From NCBI GenBank assembly GCA_038380435.1, contig JAWZYU010000731.1:1-64000 (forward strand): 64,000 nt of DNA, in the 5' to 3' direction. The DNA is from Ryuthela nishihirai (lineage: Eukaryota > Arthropoda > Arachnida > Araneae > Heptathelidae). How positions within the stretch are numbered: the stretch's first letter is position 1; each line of letters starts with the position of its first letter. A program made the position numbers and the translations under genes. Below the pieces are notes generated by a model. The model ran no database searches. It saw nothing but the letters and a program-made list of their open reading frames with translations, and was not told the DNA's origin. This document shows positions 44,755 through 58,300 of this stretch, in pieces.

Positions 44755-45990
44755 GGGGGGGGGGGGGGCTCAGTCGATAGCGCGCCAGGATCGTAATCTG
44801 TAGTTCCCAGGTTCGAGTCCCAGCTGGGTTAGCGTTGAGATTTATCTCCGCAAAACTCCCCGCCCTGCCCACGGTCAGTAGGGGACATCGATGGGCTTGG
44901 AAAGGCCGCCGTCCGTCGGATGGGACGTTAAGCCGTGGCTCTGTGTGCGGGAGAACCATACCCTGTGCACGTTAAAGAACACGCTGGATGGCCTTGACGG
45001 GAGGCTACCATCTGTCTCCCAACAGCTGTTCCAGTGGGTCCCCTCCCCCAACCTTCTCTGAGCCTTCGGTGTCCATGTGACCTGGCCATTTAGCCCATGT
45101 TGTGCAAAAAAGTGCCGCTCAGAGGTAAAACAACCCAACGTTAAAGAACACACTGGATGGCCTTGACGGGAGGCTGCCATCTGTCTCCCAACAGCTGTTC
45201 CAGTGGGTCCCCTCCCCCAACCTTCTCTGAGCCTTCGGGGTCCATGTGACCTGGCCATTTAGCCCATTGTGTGCAAAAAAGTGCCGCTCAGAGGTAAAAC
45301 AACCCAACGTTAAAGAACACACTGGATGGCCTTGACGGGAGGCTACCATCTGTCTCCCAACAGCTGTTCCAGTGGGTCCCCTCCCCTAACCTTCTCTGAG
45401 CCTTCGGTGTCCATGTGACCTGGCCATTTAGCCCATGTTGTGCAAAAAAGTGCCGCTCAGAGGTAAAACAACCCAACGTTAAAGAACACACTGGATGGCC
45501 TTGACGGGAGGCTACCATCTGTCTCCCAACAGCTGTTCCAGTGGGTCCCCTCCCCCAACCTTCTCTGAGCCTTCGGTGTCCATGTGACCTGGCCATTTAG
45601 CCCATGTTGTGCAAAAAAGTGCCGCTCAGAGGTAAAACAACCCAACGTTAAAGAACACACTGGATGGCCTTGACGGGAGGCTACCATCTGTCTCCCAACA
45701 GCTGTTCCAGTGGGTCCCCTCCCCTAACCTTCTCTGAGCCTTCGGGGTCCATGTGACCTGGTCATTTAGCCCATGGTGTGCAAAAAAGTGCCGCCCAGAG
45801 GTAAAACAACCCAACGTTAAAGAACACGCTGGATGGCCTTGACGGGAGGCTACCATCTGTCTCCCAACAGCTATTCCAGTGGGTCCCATCCCCCAACCTT
45901 CTCTGAGCTTTCGGGGTCCATGTGACCTGGTCATTTACCCCATGATGTGCAAAAAAGTGCCGCCCAGAGGTAAAACAACCCAACCTAAAT
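44755..45990 (+). mobile_element. tRNA-headed SINE, 6 tail modules
   Basis: The head is changed to a 14-G run followed by CTCAGTCGATAGCG, so the usual GGTGG before the A box is lost. The body is normal. Six tail modules start near 44971, 45138, 45307, 45476, 45645 and 45815, spaced by 169 bp. Modules share pairwise variants (CATGTTGTGC in several; GCCCAGAGG in the last two), which suggests internal duplication after the first modules existed. Confidence 0.92.
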
Positions 45991-46986
45991 CCAATGGGGA
46001 AAATGAAAATGGATACAACTTGTAATACGGCTTATTTCTCTTACTCTCCCTTGTTATGTCGCTGTCCTTGCGTTGTGCTCCCCCGGCTTTGCTAGGGATG
46101 CAGTTCCAAGTTAGATTCACATATTTATTTACTACCGTTTTTCTGAAGATTTATTATCGTATTTCTCCTAATGCAACTCAAAAGTTTCTCAGAGTTCTTT
46201 GGAAATTTCAAAAATGTTTCTAAAACTTTCTTCACTATATACTTTGTTTATAGATGTAGTTACCAGATTGCATTGTTCTAAAAGGAGGACAAAACACTGG
46301 AAATGGAGGACAAAGAAGGACATACTTTCAATTTTGTGAAATAAAATAAGTTTTTTCCAACTAAAGTTTCTTTCAGTACCGACTTCCGTCAGAAAAAGGC
46401 AAATACTAATTATTGAGTACACTTCAAAATATATATATATGTGTTACCAGATTGCATTGTTCTAAAAGGAGGACAAAACACTGGAAATGGAGGACAAAGA
46501 AGGACATACTTTCAACTTTGTGAAATAAAATAAGTTTTTTCCAACTAAAGTTTCTTTCAGTACCGACTTTAGTCAGAAAAACGCAAATACTAATTATTCA
46601 GTACACTTCAATATATATATATGTGTTACCAGATTGCATTGTACTAAAAGGAGAAAAAACACTTCAAATGGAGGACAAAGGAGGACATACTTTCAATTTT
46701 GTGAAATAAAATATGTTTTTTCCAAATAAAGTTTCTTTCAGTACCGACTTCAGTCAGAAAAAGGCAAATACTAATTATTCAGTACACTTCAAAATATATA
46801 TATATATGTGTTACCAGATTGCATTGTTCTAAAAGGAGGACAAAACACTTCAAATGGAGGACAAAGGAGGACATACTTTCAATTTTGTGAAATAAAATAA
46901 GTTTTTTCCAACTAAAGTATCTTTCAGTACCGACTTCAGTCAGAAAAAGGCAAATACTAATTATTCAGTACACTTCAAAATATATA

Positions 46987-47426
46987 CAGGGTGAATCTGA
47001 AAAAGTGGGCAAAACTTTACGGGGTGGTAGAACGCAGCTATACGAGCAATATTCGTCAGAGAATGTATGGTCGGAACGCAAGCGGTGAGAAGTGAAAAGG
47101 TAGTTTTCCACTGTCACATTTAAAGAATGAACACAAGAAGGAGAGGAGATACTTCAGAAAACATTTTATTAACAGGAATGTAATTGAGGTACATGCTCAA
47201 AGAAATTGCTCAAAAGAGCTGCCGCCAGCTGTAATGCAGGCTTCACACCTGCGGGATAGGGACCGACGCACATTTGCGAAGACACCAGGCACCTTTTATA
47301 CCATTTCCAACGCGACCTAGCGGCTCGCCGTTTGCGTTCCGACCATATATTCTATGACGAATATTGCTCGTATAGCTGCGTTCTACCACCCCGTAAAGTT
47401 TTGCCCACTTTTTCAGATTCACCCTG
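46987..47426. mobile_element. 440-bp transposon deletion derivative, copy 1
   Basis: Long terminal inverted repeats of about 100 bp, starting CAGGGTGAATCTGAAAAAGT and ending in the inverse, with TA flanks at both sides inside the satellite TA microsatellite. The interior keeps the last codons of a transposase on the minus strand (see the pseudogene entry). Confidence 0.9.
47197..47274 (-). pseudogene. Transposase C-terminal remnant inside the 440-bp element
   Basis: The minus strand reads NVRRSLSRRCEACITAGGSS, then FEQFL and a stop. This resembles the C-terminus of arthropod DDE transposases with a DUF4817 N-terminus, which end in V-xSLxRRxxACIxxxGxxFExLL. The same remnant is present in the copies at 48.9 and 52.0 kb. 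Upstream coding sequence has been lost or shifted in frame. Confidence 0.72.
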
Positions 47427-48915
47427 TATATATGTGTTACCAGATTGCATTGTTCTAAAAGGAGGACAAAACACTGGAAATGGTGGACAAAGGAGGACAT
47501 ACTTTCAATTTTGTGAAATAAAATAAGTTTTTTCCAACTAAAGTCTCTTTCAGTACCGACTTCAGTCAGAAAAAGGCAAATACTAATTATTCAGTACACT
47601 TCAAAATATATATATATATGTGTGTTACCAGATTGCATTGTTCTAAAAGGAGGACAAAACACTGGAAATGGAGGACAAAGGAGGATATACTTTCAATTTT
47701 GTGAAATAAAATAAGTTTTTTCCAACTAAAGTTTCTTTCAGTATCGACTTCAGTCAGAAAAAGGCAAATACTAATTATTCAGTACACTTCAAAATATATA
47801 TATATATGTGTTACCAGATTGTATTGTTCTAAAAGGAGGACAAAACACTGGAAATGGTGGACAAAGGAGGACATACTTTCAATTTTGTGAAATAAAATAA
47901 GTTTTATCCAACTAAAGTTTCTTTCAGTATCGACTTCAGTCAGAAAAAGGCAAATACTAATTATTCAGTACACTTCAAAATAAATATATATATGTGTTAC
48001 CAGATTGCATTGTTCTAAAAGGAGGACAAAACACTGGAAATGGTGGACAAAGGAGGACATACTTTCAATTTTGTGAAAAAAAATAAGTTTTTTCCAACTA
48101 AAGTTTCTTTCAGTATCGACTTCAGTCAGAAAAAGGCAAATACTAATTATTCAGTACACTTCAAAATATATATATATATGTGTTACCAGATTGCATTGTT
48201 CTAAAAGGAGGACAAAACACTGGAAATGGTGGACAAAGGAGGACATACTTTCAATTTTGTGAAATAAAATAAGTTTTTTCCAACTAAACTTTCTTTCAGT
48301 ACCGACTTCAGTCAGAAAAAGGCAAATACTAATTATTCAGTACACTTCAAAATATATATATATGTGCTACCAGATTGCATTGTTCTAAAAGGAGGACAAA
48401 ACACTGGAAATGGTGGACAAAGGAGGACATACTTTCAAATTTGTGAAATAAAATAAGTTTTTTCCAACTAAAGTTTCTTTCAGTACCGACTTTAGTCAGA
48501 AAAACGCAAATACTAATTATTCAGTACACTTCAAAATATATATATATATGTGTTACCAGATTGCATTGTACTAAAAGGAGAAAAAACACTTCAAATTGAG
48601 GACAAAGGAGGACATACTTTCAATTTTGTGAAATAAAATATGTTTTTTCCAACTAAAGTTTCTTTCAGTACCGACTTCAGTCAGAAAAAGGCAAATACTA
48701 ATTATTCAGTACACTTCAAAATATATATATATATATGTGTTACCAGATTGCATTGTTCTAAAAGGAGGACAAAACACTTCAAATGGAGGACAAAGGAGGA
48801 CATACTTTCAATTTTGTGAAATAAAATAAGTTTTTTCCAACTAAAGTCTCTTTCAGTACCGACTTCAGTCAGAAAAAGGCAAATACTAATTATTCAGTAC
48901 ACTTCAAAATATATA

Positions 48916-49354
48916 CAGGGTGAATCTGAAAAAGTGGGCAAAACTTTACGGGGTGGTAGAACGCAGCTATACGAGCAATATTCGTCAGAGAATGTATGGT
49001 CGGAACGCAAGCGGTGAGAAGTGAAAAGGTAGTTTTCCACTGTCACATTTAAAGAATGAACACAAGAAGGAGAGGAGATACTTCAGAAAACATTTTATTA
49101 CAGGAATGTAATTGAGGTACATGCTCAAAGAAATTGCTCAAAAGAGCTGCCGCCAGCTGTAATGCAGGCTTCACACCTGCGGGATAGGGACCGACGCACA
49201 TTTGCGAAGACACCAGGCACCTTTTATACCATTTCCAACGCGACCTAGCGGCTCGCCGTTTGCGTTCCGACCATATATTCTATGACGAATATTGCTCGTA
49301 TAGCTGCGTTCTACCACCCCGTAAAGTTTTGCCCACTTTTTCAGATTCACCCTG
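48916..49354. mobile_element. 440-bp transposon deletion derivative, copy 2
   Basis: Nearly identical to copy 1, with one A fewer in ATTTTATTACAGG. It lies 1929 bp downstream inside matching satellite units, so it was copied with the array. Confidence 0.92.
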
Positions 49355-51959
49355 TATATATGTGTTACCAGATTGCATTGTTCTAAAAGGAGGACAAAAC
49401 ACTGGAAATGGTGGACAAAGGAGGACATACTTTCAATTTTGTGAAATAAAATAAGTTTTTTCCAACTAAAGTCTCTTTCAGTACCGACTTCAGTCAGAAA
49501 AAGGCAAATACTAATTATTCAGTACACTTCAAAATATATATATATATGTGTGTTACCAGATTGCATTGTTCTAAAAGGAGGACAAAACACTGGAAATGGA
49601 GGACAAAGGAGGATATACTTTCAATTTTGTGAAATAAAATAAGTTTTTTCCAACTAAAGTTTCTTTCAGTATCGACTTCAGTCAGAAAAAGGCAAATACT
49701 AATTATTCAGTACACTTCAAAATATATATATATATGTGTTACCAGATTGTATTGTTCTAAAAGGAGGACAAAACACTGGAAATGGTGGACAAAGGAGGAC
49801 ATACTTTCAATTTTGTGAAATAAAATAAGTTTTTTCCAACTAAAGTTTCTTTCAGTATCGACTTCAGTCAGAAAAAGGCAAATACTAATTATTCAGTACA
49901 CTTCAAAATAAATATATATATGTGTTACCAGATTGCATTGTTCTAAAAGGAGGACAAAACACTGGAAATGGTGGACAAAGGAGGACATACTTTCAATTTT
50001 GTGAAATAAAATAAGTTTTTTCCAACTAAAGTTTCTTTCAGTATCGACTTCAGTCAGAAAAAGGCAAATACTAATTATTCAGTACACTTCAAAATATATA
50101 TATATATGTGTTACCAGATTGCATTGTTCTAAAAGGAGGACAAAACACTGGAAATGGTGGACAAAGGAGGACATACTTTCAATTTTATGAAATAAAATAA
50201 GTTTTTTCCAACTAAAGTTTCTTTCAGTACCGACTTCAGTCAGAAAAAGGCAAATACTAATTATTCAGTACACTTCAAAATATATATATATATGTGTGTT
50301 ACCAGATTGCATTGTTCTAAAAGGAGGACAAAACACTGGAAATGGAGGACAAAGGAGGATATACTTTCAATTTTGTGAAATAAAATAAGTTTTTTCCAAC
50401 TAAAGTTTCTTTCAGTATCGACTTCAGTCAGAAAAAGGCAAATACTAATTATTCAGTACACTTCAAAATATATATATATATATGTGTTACCAGATTGTAT
50501 TGTTCTAAAAGGAGGACAAAACACTGGAAATGGTGGACAAAGGAGGACATACTTTCAATTTTGTGAAATAAAATAAGTTTTTTCCAACTAAAGTTTCTTT
50601 CAGTATCGACTTCAGTCAGAAAAAGGCAAATACTAATTATTCAGTACACTTCAAAATAAATATATATATATGTGTTACCAGATTGCATTGTTCTAAAAGG
50701 AGGACAAAACACTGGAAATGGTGGACAAAGGAGGACATACTTTCAATTTTGTGAAATAAAATAAGTTTTTTCCAACTAAAGTTTCTTTCAGTATCGACTT
50801 CAGTCAGAAAAAGGCAAATACTAATTATTCAGTACACTTCAAAATATATATATATATGTGTTACCAGATTGCATTGTTCTAAAAGGAGGACAAAACACTG
50901 GAAATGGTGGACAAAGGAGGACATACTTTCAATTTTATGAAATAAAATAAGTTTTTTCCAACTAAAGTTTCTTTCAGTACCGACTTCAGTCAGAAAAAGG
51001 CAAATACTAATTATTCAGTACAGTTCAAAATATTTATATATGTGTTACCAGATTGCATTGTTCTAAAAGGAGGACAAAACACTGGAAATGGTGGACAAAG
51101 GAGGACATACTTTCAATTTTATGAAATAAAATAAGTTTTTTCCAACTAAAGTTTCTTTCAGTACCGACTTCAGTCAGAAAAAGGCAAATACTAATTATTC
51201 AGTACAGTTCAAAATATATATATATGTGCTACCAGATTGCATTGTTCTAAAAGGAGGACAAAACACTGGAAATGGTGGACAAAGGAGGACATACCTTCAA
51301 TTTTGTGAAATAAAATAAGTTTTTTCCAACTAAAGTTTCTTTCAGTACCGACTTCAGTCAGAAAAAGGCAAATACTAATTATTCAGTACACTTCAAAATA
51401 TATATATATGTGCTACCAGATTGCATTGTTCTAAAAGGAGGACAAAACACTGGAAATGGTGGACAAAGGAGGACATACTTTCAAATTTGTGAAATAAAAT
51501 AAGTTTTTTCCAACTAAAGTTTCTTTCAGTACCGACTTTAGTCAGAAAAACGCAAATACTAATTATTCAGTACACTTCAAAATATATATATATATGTGTT
51601 ACCAGATTGCATTGTACTAAAAGGAGAAAAAACACTTCAAATGGAGGACAAAGGAGGACATACTTTCAATTTTGTGAAATAAAATATGTTTTTTCCAACT
51701 AAAGTTTCTTTCAGTACCGACTTCAGTCAGAAAAAGGCAAATACTAATTATTCAGTACACTTCAAAATATATATATATATGTGTTACCAGATTGCATTGT
51801 TCTAAAAGGAGGACAAAACACTTCAAATGGAGGACAAAGGAGGACATACTTTCAATTTTGTGAAATAAAATAAGTTTTTTCCAACTAAAGTCTCTTTCAG
51901 TACCGACTTCAGTCAGAAAAAGGCAAATACTAATTATTCAGTACACTTCAAAATATATA

Positions 51960-52399
51960 CAGGGTGAATCTGAAAAAGTGGGCAAAACTTTACGGGGTGG
52001 TAGAACGCAGCTATACGAGCAATATTCGTCAGAGAATGTATGGTCGGAACGCAAGCGGTGAGAAGTGAAAAGGTAGTTTTCCACTGTCACATTTAAAGAA
52101 TGAACACAAGAAGGAGAGGAGATACTTCAGAAAACATTTTATTAACAGGAATGTAATTGAGGTACATGCTCAAAGAAATTGCTCAAAAGAGCTGCCGCCA
52201 GCTGTAATGCAGGCTTCACACCTGCGGGATAGGGACCGACGCACATTTGCGAAGACACCAGGCACCTTTTATACCATTTCCAACGCGACCTAGCGGCTCG
52301 CCGTTTGCGTTCCGACCATATATTCTATGACGAATATTGCTCGTATAGCTGCGTTCTACCACCCCGTAAAGTTTTGCCCACTTTTTCAGATTTACCCTG
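51960..52399. mobile_element. 440-bp transposon deletion derivative, copy 3
   Basis: Nearly identical to copies 1 and 2, 3044 bp after copy 2. Its right end has TCAGATTTACCCTG instead of TCAGATTCACCCTG. Confidence 0.92.
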
Positions 52400-55300
52400 T
52401 ATATATGTGTTACCAGATTGCATTGTTCTAAAAGGAGGACAAAACACTGGAAATGGTGGACAAAGGAGGACATACTTTCAATTTTGTGAAATAAAATAAG
52501 TTTTTTCCAACTAAAGTCTCTTTCAGTACCGACTTCAGTCAGAAAAAGGCAAATACTAATTATTCAGTACACTTCAAAATATATATATATATGTGTGTTA
52601 CCAGATTGCATTGTTCTAAAAGGAGGACAAAACACTGGAAATGGAGGACAAAGGAGGATATACTTTCAATTTTGTGAAATAAAATAAGTTTTTTCCAACT
52701 AAAGTTTCTTTCAGTATCGACTTCAGTCAGAAAAAGGCAAATACTAATTATTCAGTACACTTCAAAATATATATATATATATGTGTTACCAGATTGTATT
52801 GTTCTAAAAAGAGGACAAAACACTGGAAATGGTGGACAAAGGAGGACATACTTTCAATTTTGTGAAATAAAATAAGTTTTTTCCAACTAAAGTTTCTTTC
52901 AGTATCGACTTCAGTCAGAAAAAGGCAAATACTAATTATTCAGTACACTTCAAAATAAATATATATATGTGTTACCAGATTGCATTGTTCTAAAAGGAGG
53001 ACAAAACACTGGAAATGGTGGACAAAGGAGGACATACTTTCAATTTTGTGAAATAAAATAAGTTTTTTCCAACTAAAGTTTCTTTCAGTATCGACTTCAG
53101 TCAGAAAAAGGCAAATACTAATTATTCAGTACACTTCAAAATATATATATATATGTGTTACCAGATTGCATTGTTCTAAAAGGAGGACAAAACACTGGAA
53201 ATGGTGGACAAAGGAGGACATACTTTCAATTTTATGAAATAAAATAAGTTTTTTCCAACTAAAGTTTCTTTCAGTACCGACTTCAGTCAGAAAAAGGCAA
53301 ATACTAATTATTCAGTACAGTTCAAAATATTTATATATGTGTTACCAGATTGCATTGTTCTAAAAGGAGGACAAAACACTGGAAATGGTGGACAAAGGAG
53401 GACATACTTTCAATTTTGTGAAATAAAATAAGTTTTTCCAACTAAAGTTTCTCTCAGTACCGACTTCAGTCAGAAAAAGGCAAATACTAATTATCCAGTA
53501 CAGTTCAAAATATTTATATATGTGTTACCAGATTGCATTGTTCTAAAAGGAGGACAAAACACTGGAAATGGTGGACAAAGGAGGACATACTTTCAATTTT
53601 GTGAAATAAAATAAGTTTTTTCCAACTAAAGTTTCTTTCAGTACCGACTTCAGTCAGAAAAAGGCAAATACTAATTATTCAGTACACTTCAAAATATATA
53701 TATATATGTGTTACCAGATTGCATTGTTCTAAAAGGAGGACAAAACACTGGAAATGGTGGACAAAGGAGGACATACTTTCAATTTTATGAAATAAAATAA
53801 GTTTTTTCCAACTAAAGTTTCTTTCAGTACCGACTTCAGTCAGAAAAAGGCAAATACTAATTATTCAGTACAGTTCAAAATATATATATATGTGCTACCA
53901 GATTGCATTGTTCTAAAAGGAGGACAAAACACTGGAAATGGTGGACAAAGGAGGACATACTTTCAATTTTGTGAAATAAAATAAGTTTTTTCCAACTAAA
54001 GTTTCTTTCAGTACCGACTTCAGTCAGAAAAAGGCAAATACTAATTATTCAGTACACTTCAAAATATATATATATATGTGTTACCAGATTGCATTGTTCT
54101 AAAAGGAGGACAAAACACTGGAAATGGTGGACAAAGGAGGACATACTTTCAATTTTATGAAATAAAATAAGTTTTTTCCAACTAAAGTTTCTTTCAGTAC
54201 CGACTTCAGTCAGAAAAAGGCAAATACTAATTATCCAGTACAGTTCAAAATATATATATATATGTGCTACCAGATTGCATTGTTCTAAAAGGAGGACAAA
54301 ACACTGGAAATGGTGGACAAAGGAGGACATACTTCCAATTTTGTGAAATAAAATAAGTTTTTTCCAACTAAAGTTTCTTTCAGTACCGACTTCAGTCAGA
54401 AAAAGGCAAATACTAATTATTCAGTACACTTCAAAATATATATATATGTGCTACCAGATTGCATTGTTCTAAAAGGAGGACAAAACACTGGAAATGGTGG
54501 ACAAAGGAAGACATACTTTCAAATTTGTGAAATAAAATAAGTTTTTTCCAACTAAAGTCTCTTTTAGTACCGACTTCAGTCAGAAAAAGGCAAATACTAA
54601 TTATTCAGTACACTTCGAAATATATATATATGTGTTACCAGATTGCATTGTTCTAAAAGGAGGACAAAACTCTGGAAATGGTGGACAAAGGAGGACATAC
54701 TTTCAATTTTGTGAAATAAAATAAGTTTTTTCCAACTAAAGTTTCTTTCAGTACCGACTTCAGTCGGAAAAAGGCAAATACTAATTATTCAGTACACTTG
54801 AAAATATATATATATATGTGTTACCAGATTGCATTGTTCTAAAAGGAGGATAAAACACTGGAAATGGTGGACAAAGGAGGACATACTTTCAATTTTGTGA
54901 AATAAAATAAGTTTTTTCCAACTAAATTCTCTTTCAGTACCGACTTCAGCCAGAAAAAGGCAAATACTAATTATTCAGTACAATTCAAAATATATATGTG
55001 TTACCAGATTGCATTGTTCTAAAACGATGACAAAACACTGGAAATGGTGGACAAAGGAGGACATACTTTCAATTTTGTGAAATAAAATAAGTTTTTCCAA
55101 CTAAAGTTTCTTTCAGTACCGACTTCAGTCAGAAAAAGGCAAATACTAATTATCCAGTACAGTTCAAAATATTTATATATGTGTTACCAGATTGCATTGT
55201 TCTAAAAGGAGGACAAAACACTGGAAATGGTGGACAAAGGAGGACATACTTTAAATTTTGTGAAATAAAATAAGTTTTTTCCAACTAAAGTCTCTTTTAG

Positions 55301-58300
55301 TACCGACTTCAGTCAGAAAAAGGCAAATACTAATTATTCAGTACACTTCAAAATATATATATGTGTGTTACCAGATTGCATTGTTCTAAAAGGAGGACAA
55401 AACACTGGAAATGGCGTACAAAGGAGGACATACTTTCAATTTTGTGAAATAAAATAAATATTTTCCAAATAAAGTTTCTTTCAGTACCGACTTCAGTCAG
55501 AAAAAGGCAGATACTAATTATTCAGTACACTTCAAAATATATATATATATGTGTGTTACCAGATTGCATTGTTCTAAAAGGAGGACAAAACACTGGAAAT
55601 GGTGGACAAAAAAGGACATACTTTCAATTTTGTGAAATAAAATAAGTTTTTTCCAACTAAAGTCTCTTTTAGTACCGACTTCAGTCAGAAAAAGGCAAAT
55701 ACTAATTATTCAGTACACTTCAAAATATATATATATGTGTTACCATATTGCATTGTTCTAAAAGGAGGACAAAACACTGGAAATGGTGGACAAAGGAGGA
55801 CATACTTTCAATTTTGTGAAATAAAATAAGTTTTTTCCAACTAAAGTTTCTTTCAGTACCGACTTCAGTCAGAAAAAGGCAAATACTAATTATTCAGTAC
55901 ACTTCAAAATATATATATATATGTGTTACCAGATTGCATTGTTCTAAAAGGAGGACAAAATACTGGAAATGGTGGACAAAGGAGGACATACTTTCAATTT
56001 TATGAAATAAAATAAGTTTTTTCCAACTAAAGTTTCTTTCAGTACCGACTTCAGTCAGAAAAAGGCAAATACTAATTATTCAGTACAGTTCAAAATATAT
56101 ATATGTGCTACCAGATTGCATTGTTCTAAAAGGAGGACAAAACACTGGAAATGGTGGACAAAGGAGGACATACTTTCAATTTTGTGAAATAAAATAAGTT
56201 TTTTCCAACTAAAGTTTCTTTCAGTACCGACTTCAGTCAGAAAAAGGCAAATACTAATTATTCAGTACACTTCAAAATATATATATATGTGCTACCAGAT
56301 TGCATTGTTCTAAAAGGAGGACAAAACACTGGAAATGGTGGACAAAGGAGGACATACTTTCAAATTTGTGAAATAAAATAAGTTTTTTCCAACTAAAGTT
56401 TCTTTCAGTACCGACTTCAGTCAGAAAAAGGCAAATACTAATTATTCAGTACACTTCAAAATATATATATATGTGTTACCAGATTGCATTGTTCTAAAAG
56501 GAGGACAAAACACTGGAAATGGTGGACAAAGGAGGACATACTTTCAATTTTATGAAATAAAATAAGTTTTTTCCAACTAAAGTTTCTTTCAGTACCGACT
56601 TCAGTCAGAAAAAGGCAAATACTAATTATCCAGTACAGTTCAAAATATATATATATGTGCTACCAAATTGCATTGTTCTAAAAGGAGGACAAAACACTGG
56701 AAATGGTGGACAAAGGAGGACATACTTCCAATTTTGTGAAATAAAATAAGTTTTTTCCAACTAAAGTTTCTTTCAGTACCGACTTCAGTCAGAAAAAGGC
56801 AAATACTAATTATTCAGTACACTTCAAAATATATATATATGTGCTACCAGATTGCATTGTTCTAAAAGGAGGACAAAACACTGGAAATGGTGGACAAAGG
56901 AAGACATACTTTCAAATTTGTGAAATAAAATAAGTTTTTTCCAACTAAAGTCTCTTTTAGTACCGACTTCAGTCAGAAAAAGGCAAATACTAATTATTCA
57001 GTACACTTCGAAATATATATATATATGTGTTACCAGATTGCATTGTTCTAAAAGGAGGACAAAACACTGGAAATGGTGGACAAAGGAGGACATACTTTCA
57101 ATTTTGTGAAATAAAATAAGTTTTTTCCAACTAAAGTTTCTTTCAGTACCGACTTTAGTCGGAAAAAGGCAAATACTAATTATTCAGTACACTTCAAAAT
57201 ATATATATATGTGTTACCAGATTGCATTGTTCTAAAAGGAGGACAAAACACTGGAAATGGTGGACAAAGGAGGACATACTTTCAATTTTGTGAAATAAAA
57301 TAAGTTTTTTCCAACTAAAGTCTCTTTCAGTACCGACTTCAGCCAGAAAAAGGCAAATACTAATTATTCAGTACACTTCAAAATATATATGTGTTACCAG
57401 ATTGCATTGTTCTAAAACGAGGACAAAACACTGGAAATGGTGGACAAAGGAGGACATACTTTCAATTTTGTGAAATAAAATAAGTTTTTCCAACTAAAGT
57501 TTCTTTCAGTACCGACTTCAGTCAGAAAAAGGCAAATACTAATTATCCAGTACAGTTCAAAATATTTATATATGTGTTACCAGATTGCATTGTTCTAAAA
57601 GGAGGACAAAACACTGGAAATGGTGGACAAAGGAGGACATACTTTCAATTTTGTGAAATAAAATAAGTTTTTTCCAACTAAAGTCTCTTTTAGTACCGAC
57701 TTCAGTCAGAAAAAGGCAAATACTAATTATTCAGTACACTTCAAAATATATATATGTGTGTTACCAGATTGCATTGTTCTAAAAGGAGGACAAAACACTG
57801 GAAATGGCGTACAAAGGAGGACATACTTTCAATTTTGTGAAATAAAATAAATATTTTCCAAATAAAGTTTCTTTCAGTACCGACTTCAGTCAGAAAAAGG
57901 CAGATACTAATTATTCAGTACACTTCAGAATATATATATATATGTGTGTTACCAGATTGCATTGTTCTAAAAGGAGGACAAAACACTGGAAATGGTGGAC
58001 AAAAAAGGATATACTTTCAATTTTGTGAAATAAAATAAGTTTTTTCCAACTAAAGTCTCTTTCAGTACCGACTTCATTCAGAAAAAGGCAAATACTAATT
58101 ATTCAGTACACTTCAAAATATATATATATGTGTTACCAGATTGCATTGTTCTAAAACGAGGACAAAACACTGGAAATGGTGGACAAAGGAGGACATACTT
58201 TCAATTTTGTGAAATAAAATAAGTTTTTCCAACTAAAGTTTCTTTCAGTACCGACTTCAGTCAGAAAAAGGCAAATACTAATTATCCAGTACAGTTCAAA

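Noticed and set aside
3274..45983. Many 60–127-codon frames (types MARSHGPRRLREGWGRG and MGCFTSERHFFAHHGLNG)
   Set aside because: They are translations of SINE tails in alternative frames, recurring wherever the SINE occurs. They have no independent support as proteins.
43910..46257. Search for the next dynein exon
   Set aside because: No FRLWLTS-like or C-terminal dynein segment was found in either SINE-free stretch, so the intron is taken to continue beyond the window.
47243..47500. 85-codon minus-strand open frame repeated at 49171 and 52216
   Set aside because: It crosses from satellite through the inverted repeat of the 440-bp element. The genuine coding remnant is in another frame and is only a C-terminal scrap.
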